In this document: piece by piece, positions 23,201 to 34,104 of the stretch
Position numbering within the stretch: position 1 is the stretch's first letter
How the letters are laid out: each line of letters starts with the position of its first letter
NCBI RefSeq assembly: GCF_033439725.1
Contig: NW_026944384.1
Location: 5,766,001 to 5,830,000 of the forward strand
DNA from: Neurospora tetraspora
Taxonomy: Eukaryota > Ascomycota > Sordariomycetes > Sordariales > Sordariaceae
DNA length: 64,000 nt
Direction: 5' to 3'
The notes under the pieces: model-generated
Database searches by the model: none
The model's input: only the letters and a program-made list of their open reading frames with translations
What the model was told of the DNA's origin: nothing
Position numbers and translations under genes: made by a program

Positions 23201-23817
23201 CCGACGTTAATACACAAGGCGGATACTACGGCACGGCGCTCCAGGCGGCTTCGGCACGAGGCCACAAAGAGGTCGTCGAGATGCTGCTCGATAAGGGCGC
23301 CGACGTTAATGCACAAGGTGGATGGGAGGAGGCCGAGAAGCTGTTTGTGCAGGTAATGGAGACTCGCAAGCCGAAGCTCGGGGCCGATCATCCCGACACG
23401 CTGATGAGCATGGCCAACCTAGCATCAACCTACAGGAACCAGGGCCGGTGGGAGGAGGCCGAGAAGCTGGAAGTGCAGGTGATGGAGACTCGCAAGGCGA
23501 AGCTTGGGGCCGATCATCCCTCGACGCTGACGAGCATGGCCAACCTGGCGTCGACGCTTTGGAACCAAGGCCGGTGGGGGGAGGCCGAGAAGCTGTTTGT
23601 GCAGGTGATGGAGACTCGCAAGGCGAAGCTTGGGGCCGATCATCCCTCGACGCTGACGAGCATGGCCAACCTTGCTTTCACGTGGAATAGTCAAGGTCGA
23701 CATGAAGATGCCCTAGCGTTGATGCAAGACTGTGTTGAGGCTCGGCAGCGAGTCCTTGGGCCTGAGCATCCTGACACGCTGTCGCCCTTGGCTACTGTGT
23801 CGGAATGGAGTAGCTAG
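20275..23817 (+). pseudogene. NACHT-domain NLR-like protein with ankyrin then TPR repeats (frame breaks in the N-terminal domain)
   Basis: STAND-class NTPase of the fungal NLR type, likely in non-self recognition. N-terminal low-complexity Ser/Ala/Pro stretch, then an NWD/NACHT-N domain (DPWGQAYKIFRERE to about residue 150 of the main exon), then NACHT with Walker A SAGPGCGKS near residue 193 and Walker B VVCILDALDECD near 293 of the frame starting 21010. A 49-nt intron (20928-20976) joins SLLLP to LLTSGTTQNEA. The C-terminus has three 33-residue ankyrin repeats (GADVNxQGGxYGTALQAAS), then three 42-residue kinesin-light-chain-type TPRs (GRWEEAEKL...DHPSTLTSMANLA) and a fourth, diverged one. 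The N-terminal domain changes frame twice, near 20550-20580 and at a G-run near 20798-20805, so as read the gene from 20275 is broken; the 935-codon frame 21010-23817 is open. An assembly error is the alternative. Confidence 0.85.
22990..23690 (+). repeat. Near-identical coding repeats: 99-bp ankyrin units, then 126-bp TPR units
   Basis: Ankyrin units (33 codons) share long identical DNA stretches such as GAGATGCTGCTCGATAAGGG. TPR units (42 codons) share CATCCCTCGACGCTGACGAG. The switch between the two families is at about 23317-23325. High DNA-level identity between neighbouring units points to recent expansion or gene conversion, as in fungal incompatibility genes. Confidence 0.88.
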
Positions 23818-25678
23818 GCTCATCTTAATTCTTCTTGCTGTATAGTGCAATCTGAAGGCCTCCATTCGGTTAAACTACCGGTAAAGTTTCTAATCTATAT
23901 ATCTGCATCCTATCGAGACGAAAGGCTTTCACGTCTTCGTAGTTCAGGGCTAACATGTTTGAAAACTTGTTTTTGAGCGTTCAGCACTGGGCAGGTTGGT
24001 GAACTCAGCAGAATGGGACTCCATGTACTTTTTCGCAGCTCTGATTTCCCTCTCAGGGACTCGGGTATCAAGTATGCGAATATTCTTGGCACTATCCGGA
24101 CAACATTGCAGAAATTCCATCATCGTAAGGTGAATGATGGTCCGGCTGAGCAGACCCTTGTAGTTAAAGAGGCCTTCTCCCTTCACACTATAGTTATGTT
24201 TCCCCGGTTAGTTCAGTACGGGGCATTCAAAGCCTAGAGGTGCTATCGACGTTGGAAACGTATGACGTGCGGCCAAATTTCTCCCGATATCTCGCACGGA
24301 AGTCCTCACAACTATGATACGCGTCGTAACACTGAGCGGCTACTGCCTGGAGGAGGGAGGTGGGTATTAGCTAAATGTCTAGTATTTGTACAAGTTCGTC
24401 AGACAAGGCAGAATACGAGCCTATCTGCCTCGTTAACAAGATAGAGAGAGGAAGAGCAAATTAGAGGAAGAGCAAATTAGAGGAAGAGCAAGTTAGAGGA
24501 AGAGGGAGGAAGAGGGAGGAAGAGGGAGGAAGAGGGAGGAAGAAGATAGGAGGTTGAAGGCAGGGGAAGCAAGGGACCAGTTTGAGGCCAATCAGCGTTC
24601 CAAATCGAGAGCCTTCCCCGAGATGGTTACGGGTGATTGTCAAGGATGGTAAGTCGCCGGAGAAGGTGTTTTCCGAATGAAAAAGAAAGGAGAGAGAAAC
24701 CCAAATCACCCAAACAAGGCAGCAGGATGCTTGTCGTCAGATCTCTATCCCAAATTGTATCGATGCCAATGCAACTTGTTCAGCCGACTTCATGTCTCTC
24801 CCGACAGCGCAACCATCCAATATCTGCGAGCGTCTGCATGACAACCACCGCAGATGATAGTACTGGTACGGTATGGATGACCGAAAGGGCCTTTTAGATG
24901 CCAATCCACCATGGTCGAAGACGTTTATGCTCCCAGTGCGAAGCCGTCGGCGGAGGCAGAGTAATCAGTCCGAAGGAGGGGGACAAAGTCTGGCTAAGCC
25001 TGTTAAGCCAGCGGGATGACCGGGAAGTTCGCAGACAATCCAAGATCCGCGTGAATAACATAGGCCCTCACTGCCGTAGCCTGCAGCATGGAGTGGGGCT
25101 TCGGGCAGGATGTGATGCTTCGAGCCTATAAAGTAAGAGAAGGCATTAATAGATGTGTCGTATTCCCACGGTGGCCATGAGCACGGCTGAAAGATCGATA
25201 AGGCTCGGTTCAGTCTGGGGAAGTGGGAGGTACCCCTGTGTACTTTTGGCTCTCGATATGAAGGACACACAATTTGTGTTGCGATCCCAAGGCGTGTAGG
25301 TTTCTGTTAGCCCACTTAGCTTGGCAATACCCTGAATTCCAAGAACCAATGACCCGATCAGCCTCTCTCTTCACACACATCGGAGAATGTGAAGCCGACC
25401 GCTTGGTCACACTACTCCTGAATGTTGGTGTTGGAGCGGCAAGGGTTCAGGCCTTTGACTTATCTTTAGCTTTGCTAGCTTTGCCAAAAAGGATCGGGGC
25501 ATGGAAGAATAAGAAATACTCCCGTCATGATCAAGCGAAACCTGAGCGAGATCATTTATATATCCGGCCTCCAAACCACCGAAAGGACGACAGAGATCAA
25601 GATCCAGACCACGATAAGCATCTACAACAAGAAGTTAGCAGCACGCTCTGACTTGACAAATACAAGCCTACCTTCCGA
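23818..25678. other. Intergenic region with purine minisatellite
   Basis: No gene seen in 1.86 kb. The first 70 bases are the 3' flank of the NACHT gene, and this flank is copied beside the TPR relic at 36549-36607. A purine-rich minisatellite lies at 24448-24546. Confidence 0.5.
24448..24546 (+). repeat. Purine-rich minisatellite
   Basis: Three copies of a 16-bp unit (AGGAAGAGCAAATTAG) are followed by four to five copies of a 10-bp unit (AGGAAGAGGG). The strand asymmetry is strong (almost all purines on +), so it may adopt triplex-type structure. Confidence 0.85.
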
Positions 25679-25773
25679 GTGAGAACGTACTTTGCACACC
25701 CCGAGTGGCAACATCAGAACAACCTCAACACAAACATCACCAAGACATCACCGTTCCTCCATATACCATCAAG

Positions 25774-26404
25774 ATGTGCCACGGACACCCCGCCGGAATA
25801 CTCATGCGGCCATACTTCGCTGCGCTGGCACTATTGCCCAGCAGCCAAGATCGACCTCAATACGGGATACCAAGAGCAATGCAGCAACACGACCATGGCC
25901 AAAGAACAGCCCTCAAACGCCGGTTGTCCCTTGCAGAACTGTGACTTCAAGAACACCAACGGCAACTGGACATTCTGCCAATGCGGCTCCCCAAATACAA
26001 CCGGGTGGTGTGGCGGCATGCTGCCGAGCCCGCGATGGGAGAGAAATGCCCTTACCAACGAGTGGCAGTACATCCAGACCTGCGATCACATGTGCTGCAG
26101 GAACTGTCCTAGAGAAGGTATGTGGTGGACCCTCCTCCAGTGACCTGAGACCTCGGACTTCGGTAGCAATAAGCTAACAGACAAACCAGCACCTGCTCCC
26201 GGCTCTGCTCCTGAAAGCTCCAGGAAGAAGAGAAAGGATTCCAGCAAGCGCGGTACAAGGGGCCCCAAAGATGGTGTATCCATGACCGCAGAGGAGGCCG
26301 GACAACCAACATCTTACGACATTGCGCTGGACTACAGCGGCAAGGAAAAGAAGCACAACAAGGATAAGGAGTTGTCGTCAAAGTCGAGGTCCCGGAGGCA
26401 CTAG
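25774..26404 (+). pseudogene. Cysteine-rich MCH-type fungal protein, start out of frame
   Basis: The body reads SCGHTSLRWHYCP, CPLQNCDF, FCQCG, WCGG and CDHMCCRNCPRE, a Cys/His pattern I associate with small uncharacterised fungal proteins that begin MCH. The biochemical role is unknown; metal binding is plausible from the paired cysteines. An intron (26118-26189, GTATGT..CCAG) leads to a basic, Lys/Ser-rich tail (SSRKKRKDSSKR to SKSRSRRH), suggesting nuclear or nucleic-acid contact. The expected start MCHGHPA at 25774 is one base out of frame with the Cys-rich body; the body's own frame is open back to 25679 but has no ATG before the motifs. So it is either a recently broken gene, a wrong start, or a single-base assembly error. 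Confidence 0.6.
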
Positions 26405-27949
26405 CCTGTTGGAGTGTCCCGAGGAAGAATGTTTGTGTGAACATGGGAAGTTGGACGTTATGACGGTGGATGCATTGCTTTGATTTTTTGGTGCGAGTCA
26501 TTGAACTTTGGAGCCAAAACTGGGAGGCTGCCTTCTCTTTGATGGTACCCGTGGATACATCATCCACCACGTTTTTAGGGTTGGGCGGCGTCGATTGTTT
26601 TTCAGAGCATACGGCCAGCATGCATCGAGGGCGCACAAAAAGAAAGGACCGTGACTTAACTGGGAGGATGGATGAATGGTGGGGGAAGCAATAGCAACAC
26701 CAACGGCGTTTCCTTGGTTCAGATTTCTTGTTAATCTTGGGCGGGTTTTGGATCCGGATTTTGTAATCAGGGGTTTTCGGTCTGGGGGCCTCTGGGCGGC
26801 AGGGTCTCAACGTGTGCGTTTGCTTTTTGTTGTCTCATCATAACAGGTTGTTGTTGTTGTTGGTAATCAGGGCCAACAGCCGGGGGTCTAATCAAATATC
26901 TTGAACTTCGCTTCTTCGTCTTTGGTGCTCCTGATCTCCAATGGTCTTGTGACGTAAATGACCAAGGTGGCGTTGTTGAGGACTTGACTTGGGTTGTGGT
27001 GTTGATGCTGTTGACGATAATGGCAGCCATACCCGTTGTCTTGCGGCGGCTAAAGTGTAAAAAGGTCTTGACCTATTGCGTGCTGTATTTGTATGGTGGA
27101 AGCCATGTTGATGCCAACAGAGCATTGTCGGTGGTGAAGACGGGAATGGGAGAGAAGACCAGGGAAAGTGAATGAGTGGAAAGAGGTATGAGTAAGTGGG
27201 CAAGCGGGCAGCGATGGAATAATAAAGAACAGGACCATGCTGATGCAGATGCTCTTAGCCGCAATTGACAAGTACTGGCGAGCCGCCACGGGAGTGATGA
27301 ATAATTGATATGAAGCTATCGCATGTGGGCAAGCGGTGAAGCCGGCATCTCTTGTGAGACCGTCGTGTGTCAAACAGTCTCAATCGGTCCAAGTCGGCAG
27401 CGTGCTTTTCACTTTCGGGGCCCTGCATGTGTAACCGGACTGTGTACGAAGTTGGGGTGATGTTGGAATATTTGGGTCTTGTTTGCCCATAGCAGATCCT
27501 TTGGTGTTGAGGCTATCCAGGATAGAGTTAACAGTGAGGATCAGGGTGGTTGCACAGCCATGGTTGGTAGACAGCCAATGTCCGGGTCCATAAATAGTGG
27601 GTCTTTGTTTACTCTCTCTAACTCTTCTTTCAATAACCAGCATTTGTTGTTTACCGTCTTCTTTGCCCATCCATTTTCCACACAATCAGCAATTCCCAGC
27701 ACGCCCGATATACAGAGACTCCCCTCTGGTAGTGAGCGTTGCCAGTGATGCGGTAGAGGTTGGAAAGCGAGGGGAGGTCGGCAGTGGAGGCTGGGTTTAA
27801 CCAGGTTGGATTGAGGAAGAAGTAAGAGAATGGGGATATGGAGAGCCGGAGGCATGGGGATATGAAGCGGAGAGAGGATATTGAATGGTAAAGGAAAACG
27901 ATGAAAATGATGCCATTTTTACTCATGCCAACATTAAGGGTCATGCACA
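26405..27949. other. Intergenic region, nothing recognised
   Basis: About 1.5 kb without a supported gene. Minus-strand ORFs of up to about 230 codons across 26109-26810 overlap the upstream gene in antisense and carry no motif that I know. Confidence 0.45.
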
Positions 27950-28262
27950 ATGCCTTGTGCAGCGCCATGCGATCGGCTGCCGTGTGATGAACGTTGTACC
28001 CGTCGTCTTACATGTGGCCACCAGTGTTCAAGTCTGTGTGGGGAAGAGTGTCCGCAGGATTATTGCCAGGTGTGCTGCTCCCGCAAAGACGACCGGGTCG
28101 ACCTGCTGGAGTTCAAGACTTACGAAGAGATCGATCTCAATGAAACCCCCATTGTGGTTTTGGGCTGCGGTCATTTCTTCACTGCCGAGACCTTGGACGG
28201 CTTGGTGGGGATGCATGAGGTCTACACTACTGGCAAGACAGGCCGTTACAATGGATTGCAAG
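27950..28262 (+). pseudogene. Fragment of an NFX1-type zinc-finger (ZNFX1-like helicase) protein
   Basis: The frame reads CDRLPCDERC, LTCGHQCSSLCGEECP and YCQVCCSRKD, the repeating CGH-x-C pattern of NFX1-type zinc fingers. It continues to IVVLGCGHFFTAETLDG and YTTGKTGRYNGLQDI, which in the large fungal helicase/NFX1 proteins (ZNFX1 relatives, linked to RNA silencing) lies just after the fingers. Those proteins are well over 1000 residues. Here only about 105 residues are left; the frame beyond 28262 stays open to 28543 but no longer resembles the family, and no helicase domain lies upstream. I read it as a transposed or deleted remnant. Confidence 0.7.
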
Positions 28263-28717
28263 ACATAGCTATAGTCACAACCAAAACACAGAAGAAACTA
28301 AGAGAAGAAATACACCATGCTGGGAATGTTATGAAGATTGTAGAAGAATACGATGGATTTTTTTGTTTTCTACCCTTTGGGCGGCGTATTGGGTTCTCGT
28401 TGAAGAAAATAATAAGGCTTCAACAAGTCGGCATCGAAGCATTCCTTACGACTGTTGCTTCCCATCCAAATTCGACTTTCTTATCTCAAGGAAACACAGA
28501 AGCGCGGTCTTGTTTGCAGGCAGTCTTCGTCTCTCAGGGTTGATGTAGGCTCTGCCTAGTACCAAGGTCAACAGAACCAGGCTAAGAGCGTGAACGTGTG
28601 GAAAGGGTAGGAAGCGATACTTCTACGACCTCTGAGTCAGACTTGTTTACTGACGGCGCATGGCTAGAATCCGATATGCAACCGCAGCGAGATGGCAATC
28701 GCGGCGGACTGGGGCAC

Positions 28718-29838
28718 TTACAAGTCAACGGGCTGCTCAGCAACACCATCAATGACCTTAGCATCCGCCTCCTCCAGAAGCTTTTGCGCCTTCGCAATTC
28801 TCTCCCTCAACTTCGCGAATTGATCCGTAAGACGCGGGAAGACCATCAAAGCCGCCGTAGGCAGTTGCAGAAGCAGCGACATTGGCGGGGGGGCTCGATA
28901 CTCCTGGTTGGAAAGAGGTCTTCATGGCTGTGCCGCCGGCATAAGGGAGGGAGGAGCGGGAGGTACCGGTTCTGGCTGTGGGGTTTGGCAACAAGCGATC
29001 GGCGCCGGTACTAGTGGTGGGTAGGGACGCAGTACCGGAGAAGGAAAAGCTGGGGGACTGGGATTCGGTTGTAGTAGGAGTTCCGTGGCCATGATGGGCA
29101 CCACTATAGTGTGCCGGGCGATGGACGAGGCTCGAGCTGCCATATCCCCCGTAAGATTATGGAGCTGAGTCCATATATACACCGCCATAAGGAGTAGTTT
29201 TTCTAGAACTCCAACTAGGAACCATGCCCACAATCTCATGAGCCATGGCATGCACCGGCGGGTGCCCCGCTGCCGTATAATCAGCAAACTGACTGCCCAC
29301 ACCAACAGCGGTAAGATCGCCGTAGGGGTTGGGAGCCGACGCGTAAGTGGCTGTGGCAGGGAAGTCCTGTTTATGACTAGTCGGCGGCGGGGCTTGATGG
29401 TGACCGTAAGGGTAACTACGATGGTCGCTGACACCAACAGCCCCAAGGTGTTGGCCGTAGGGAATGATGGTTCCGTTGGCGTGTCGGGCATCATTGACGG
29501 AGTAGCCGATGGTAGAAGTGGTATCGGGCTTGAGGGGGATGTTGTGGGACGAAACCTGTGATATAATTTGGGGGTTAGTGACGGTGATGCAAACAGATCG
29601 GAAGAAGCAACAACAGTCTATACTAACCCGGAGGAAGAGACACGGCTCTACCCTTGCATTCTTACAGTTCGTACAGGGTTGGCCTTGGCCCAAATCGCCA
29701 CTGCATCTGATCTTGCGTCTGCGGCAACGCTCGCACTGATGGCTGTCAGCTTTGATCAAGAAGTGAAGTCAGTGAGATTGTCAGTCAGAGATAACCTACA
29801 GCAACAACCCTCTTCTTCTTCTGGGACCGCGACTCCAT
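28718..29838 (-). pseudogene. Zn(II)2Cys6 transcription factor, interrupted
   Basis: Fungal binuclear-cluster regulator. Exon 1 (29796-29838) reads MESRSQKKKRVVAV; exon 2 (29628-29749) carries the cluster CERCRRRKIRCSG...CTNCKN...CLFLR with all six cysteines; exon 3 starts at 29555 after a GTTAGT..ACAG intron. The low-complexity Tyr/Gly/Pro body is cut by a TAA at 29157-29159, but the same frame stays open and similar in style down to about 28760. A C-terminal coiled coil (LTDQFAKLRERIAKAQKLL, ending QPVDL at 28718) lies in another frame. One nonsense codon (CAA to TAA would explain it) plus one frame shift suggests a decayed gene. The first donor (GTTATC) is weak. The target genes cannot be told. 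Confidence 0.7.
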
Positions 29839-32213
29839 ATTCACTGCTGATGAAGACCCTTGATCAGTTATGGTAAGAGCTCCAACACCAAATGCAGCAG
29901 ATGCTGAGCCTATTATCCCTTGAGAGTATGACCGTGGTGGGAGTGGGTGGAGTGATGGTCCGAGGAAGAGTAACTGCTACATTGTTTGGTGGAATACGGA
30001 CCGCCGTGGCAAATAAGTCTGTTTGACTAGGCAATCCTCGAACGAAGGGTTTGGACGTGTGAGAATGCGAGAAAGCGAGAGAATGCCGTGCCGCAGACGG
30101 AAAGTGATTAAAGACTGATCGATTATGTCGAGGGTTACTCGGCTATTGTGAAGGGGCAGTGACCTGCAAGTTTTGATAGTCAAAGAGAAAAGCGGATACA
30201 GAAAAAAGAGAAGAGGTTTTGCAGGAGATGCCATACTGTTTATAACTCGGTCTCACCTGGTTCACTTCATACTCTGATGACAGAATAAGTCAACAAGCCC
30301 TCCTGCCCCCTTGTCCGGATTGCCCAAGTAGTCAACACTGAAATGATCGGCCGGCCCCTGCCTCGTTGCCCACTCAGTCCGGTCCAAGAAATTCTTCATG
30401 CGCACGGTCGCGGAGAATGTAGAGATAGGCATTGCCAACAGACCATTCCGGGTAGGAATGAAGGACTTTCGGATGCCTGGCAGACTAGTCGTTGTCGTCA
30501 GAATGAAGCACGAGTCCTTATTTCCTCTTGCATGTCACATTGTGGCGCTATGAGAATTGTCACTAAGGGGCGGTGTGTTGTCTGTAAATTAAGCTAGATT
30601 GTTGCGCCGCTGCCTAGCCCAAGGCTTCATCTGGAACTCGCTAGGCTGCAAGGGTTGATATCATGATGTAATGATCGCTACTGAAAGAGCGGTTTGGTAT
30701 AACTAGGTGAACAAAAGAAACCTACCTTCACTAACCTACCTTCACGAATCTACCTTCATTAATATACCTTCACTAACCTGCAGCCTGACCGGGTTGCTAG
30801 CGACCCGGATCTTACCGCTGTGGCTTTTCGGGCATGAAACCCCAACCAACGGATGCCAATTAGACTCCCTCACGTTCATAAACAAAGGTTGGTAGACGGA
30901 CGGACCCTTGCTTGCACTCACCTTGTCTTACACACGAACAAGAACGTCGCCAACCATAGATCGCCGTTATAACCTACCTCGCTTAATACAGACAGCTTGA
31001 CCGGTTCCATCTCTTAAGCCACAGCTGTACGTAGCTCAGTGAATTCGCCGGCCACACTTACCACCATTTTACCGTTTCAGTACCCCTCGGGTAGCTGACA
31101 AGCTGGCAGCCGGCAACGATTACGAACTTAATAACACGCAGTCTCAGGGGTAAGAGAGTTGGCATAAGTATTAGAAAGCAGGCTCGGATTCGACTCCAGT
31201 AGCGACTCTTGGTATTAAGGTCTCCTCCACCTTCACTTACTTCTCGGACAACCCTACGTAAGAACATCTAAGTACTACTCGATCCTCTTTGATTTCTTAG
31301 TGTGTTAGGATACAAAAGAATATGTACGGTATCTAAACAAAACAAACTGATTTATCCACTTCATGCATGCACCATTTTGACAGGGAAGCGCTCCAATACG
31401 CTTGTCATGATGCCGCTGGAATCGATGGGCCCTAGGTACCGGGACGAAGTTCCAACGTGAGTGCCCCGTGACCCCTATTGACGTGGCTTCTGAGTGTGGA
31501 CGTTTGTGGCTAATCATCGTGGACGGGTCGCAGGTTTCGGCGACCACCTCAAGACGGAATTAATGCGTTAGGCTTGGCGCCAGTGATGAAGTCTCCGGTT
31601 CTGGCTGTTCCTAGTGAGCCCAACCCCAGTCCCAGAAAAGCCAATAGGACTCGTAAAGAACAGTGGCACTGACAGTGGCGCACAAATTCCAGTTGACGAA
31701 ATATCCTACAACTCGCGGGTTTCGAGCCGAGGAAGTGGGATCGCTTGTCAGCAGCGTTCTTGGTGAGGAAATATACGAGCCAGGCTGGAAATTGGCCCTC
31801 GTCAAGAAAGATTCTCGCAGTCGAGTTATATTCAGCTTGTGAGTTTTTTGCCATGATTCGGGAAGTGTTTTGGGGGCGCGTTCGAAATTATCAAGTTGTT
31901 TGAGGAGTAGTGTGATCTGGTCTGACTGGGACTCGTCTGCAAAGGTATTGGCGGCTGTGCCGGCAGGGTGTTGACTTTAAATGGAGTTGGCATCAGATCC
32001 TAGAGCTGTGGTTGGCTTGTCGAACGCCGCCAAATTGCAGGCGTCTTCCTGTTCCGCAGGTGAAATGTTGTCCCGAAGAATACGAAGCGAGCGATGTATT
32101 AAGACATTATAGAGATTTAAACGCCGACGCAAACGTAGTAGCCCAGCCAGATATTGTTGCAATTTGTCTTTGACCTTTGCGAGTCCAGCCGCCAACGCTT
32201 TCTTCCTTCGCTC
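29839..32213. other. Intergenic region with short repeats
   Basis: 2.4 kb. The left end may be the promoter of the Zn2Cys6 gene. A four-fold CTACCTTCACTAAC-like repeat lies at 30720-30782. Minus-strand frames at 31549-31960 look like a worn relic of an unknown gene. Bases 31930-32030 match two blocks near 56.8-57.0 kb in changed order. Confidence 0.45.
30720..30782 (+). repeat. CCTACCTTCACTAA tandem repeat, about four imperfect copies
   Basis: Units of 14-16 bases with the core CTACCTTCA(C/T)(T/G)AA are repeated in line. No coding role seen. Confidence 0.75.
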
Positions 32214-33488
32214 ATGTCCCTGCTCGGGCTGGCGCTGGGCCCGCAAACGGTACCCTCGCAACTAGATTATGACGACTTTGACAACTTCCTTGCCGCGCTG
32301 AACGCCATTGACGCGGACCCCACGGGCAAGGGTGATCTGGCGGCCAGTTTCGCCTCGTTGGCGTCGGAGCTTCCACCGCACTTGTCTCCGCTGCACCCCG
32401 GCGCGGACTCGGCCGTCATAAGGGAGTTCTTGCTCGTTTTGGCGGATAGAACGGTCTGGTCCCTGGACATGGGTGGCCAGGTTAACAGCTCGGCGACGAA
32501 GCAGTTCTTTGAGCTGGTGAAGATGCTCGCTTCTTCGGGGGGACCGCCACCACCACCACCACCTGAGACAAACAGCAACAACAGCACCGAACCCGACAAG
32601 CCGTCGTCGTATATGACCTGGTACCGCGACTGGATGCCCAAAAGCTGGGGCAGCGAGCGCCCGGCGCCGCTCGACGTCGAATTGACGCTGATTCGCTCGC
32701 GGTGGCGTTCGCCGCGCCTGTTTGGCATGCGACTGCTCGGCACGGGCCACGAAATGCAGCCGCTCAAGACTCTCTTGGACGCATTCAAGGAGGTGGGATA
32801 CCTGGACACGCAAGAGGGCAAGGTAGAGACCCTGATGAGTCTGGCGGAGGGACAGGGGACTGACCCGTTGCAGCCGTGGGAATCCAGGCCGCGCGAGGTG
32901 GGGTTGGTGGTGGAAGCTATACGGTATGCTCTTGCGTTGTCTAGTACGACTACTACTACCACGCCTACAACGACGCCGCCGCCACCACCACCATCACTCA
33001 GAGACGCCCTCACCAAACTCGACCGACTCAAGATCCTACCCCGCGCGGCGCAAAACAAGGGGAATAAAGAGCTCCTAGCCTGGTTGCTCGATGACGCTGA
33101 CAAGCAAGGAGGAAACCTGCGCGAGGCACTCAACACGGCCAACTATATTCAAGGGGAGAGCCCGACGAACCGAAACAAGCGGGTCTGGCTGCGTAACTAT
33201 GTGCTGCATACTGCGATTCTTTCCGGAGACGCGGATATGGTCAAGCTTCTGTTGGAGCGGGGCGCCAAGATGTTGCGAAACAACGAAGGAAGAACGCCGC
33301 TGGCTTTTGCGCGGGTGTTGTTAGGCAGTCGTATTACCTACCCCGGAATGAAGGAGAAGGTCGAGGTGTTGGAGGGGTGGTTGAGGGAGAGAGGGTTGGA
33401 TAGCGAGTATTGGGATGAGCCGGAGGAGTATGCTTTGGATGTGTCCGAGGGGTTTGAGTTTCAGATTCCCATCCAAGAATTTTGGTAG
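32214..33488 (+). CDS. Hypothetical protein with C-terminal ankyrin motif (424 aa)
   Basis: Single open exon from the first ATG at 32214 (MSLLGLALG) to TAG at 33488; the frame is open upstream but has no ATG there. I do not recognise the family. Visible parts: an acidic N-terminal third (LDYDDFDNFLAALNAIDADP), two low-complexity linkers (poly-Pro with Asn/Ser near residue 105-125; a Thr tract then poly-Pro near 245-265), a basic Trp-rich stretch (WYRDWMPKSWGSE), and near the C-terminus one ankyrin-like unit (LHTAILSGDADMVKLLLERG followed by NNEGRTPLAFARVLLGS). It ends QIPIQEFW. No signal peptide or membrane span. The GC-rich codon use is higher than in the surrounding DNA. Could be a stand-alone ankyrin adaptor. 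Confidence 0.72.
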   Translation: MSLLGLALGPQTVPSQLDYDDFDNFLAALNAIDADPTGKGDLAASFASLASELPPHLSPLHPGADSAVIREFLLVLADRTVWSLDMGGQVNSSATKQFFELVKMLASSGGPPPPPPPETNSNNSTEPDKPSSYMTWYRDWMPKSWGSERPAPLDVELTLIRSRWRSPRLFGMRLLGTGHEMQPLKTLLDAFKEVGYLDTQEGKVETLMSLAEGQGTDPLQPWESRPREVGLVVEAIRYALALSSTTTTTTPTTTPPPPPPSLRDALTKLDRLKILPRAAQNKGNKELLAWLLDDADKQGGNLREALNTANYIQGESPTNRNKRVWLRNYVLHTAILSGDADMVKLLLERGAKMLRNNEGRTPLAFARVLLGSRITYPGMKEKVEVLEGWLRERGLDSEYWDEPEEYALDVSEGFEFQIPIQEFW

Positions 33489-34104
33489 TTGCCCGTTGGT
33501 CTTTGTAGGACGTGATAGGCTAAAGGACTTGTTGTACTTGGAGACAGCCGCAGACAGGTACCTACCTTATAAATGGAAGGAAATGAAATGGCCGTTAACA
33601 GTGTGTTCACTATTGTGTCTTGGAGCGGTTGACGACTATGGTAGGTAACGGTCGTTGGTGATGTAGGATAAAAATGTGGATGCACCAGTTACTCAACACC
33701 CGCAAATGGCGAATCGGGATCGTGGATTCTGCAGATGGCCTCCGGCATGGGGGTTCCTGCATCGCTCCGGGATGCCCCCTTGTGCAAGCCATTTCGGGCA
33801 AGGCCATTTCGGGCAAGCCGGCTCCATGCATCGGGGGTCGTGCATGGCGCTTCAGTGCACCTTGCCGTGGCCCGCTCGAACACTTAAGTGAGTCAGCGCC
33901 ATGTGCACACGAATCAGGTGTTTGCCAGTTTTCCGGGTTGTGGCGCCCTACGTCATTATGTTGGGCTGTCTCTTTTGATAAAGGTACGCTTGTTGGTTGT
34001 ATAGATCAGGCTGTACCCCGCAATCAACAACTCGCACGCTTCTTCCTCTTGATTCCTCTCTGGTTACCCTATGCGACCATTCCCTGAGCCAAAAGTTTAG
34101 CATC
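33489..34104. other. Intergenic region
   Basis: About 600 bases. A 17-bp tandem duplication (GCCATTTCGGGCAAG core) lies at 33789-33822. No gene seen. Confidence 0.5.

Noticed and set aside
22963-23703. Minus-strand ORFs with repeated SALCINVGALIEQHLDDLF
   Set aside because: They mirror the ankyrin and TPR units of the + strand gene.
26109-26810. 233-codon minus ORF
   Set aside because: Overlaps exon 2 of the MCH-type gene in antisense and has no recognised motif.
31170-31220. TTCGACTCC-type sequence resembling a tRNA T-arm
   Set aside because: No acceptor stem or anticodon arm can be drawn around it; the same is true of GATTCGAAC near 42295.
32262-33142. Minus ORFs of 183 and 291 codons
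   Set aside because: Antisense to the ankyrin protein; Ser/Val-rich shadow of its codon bias.
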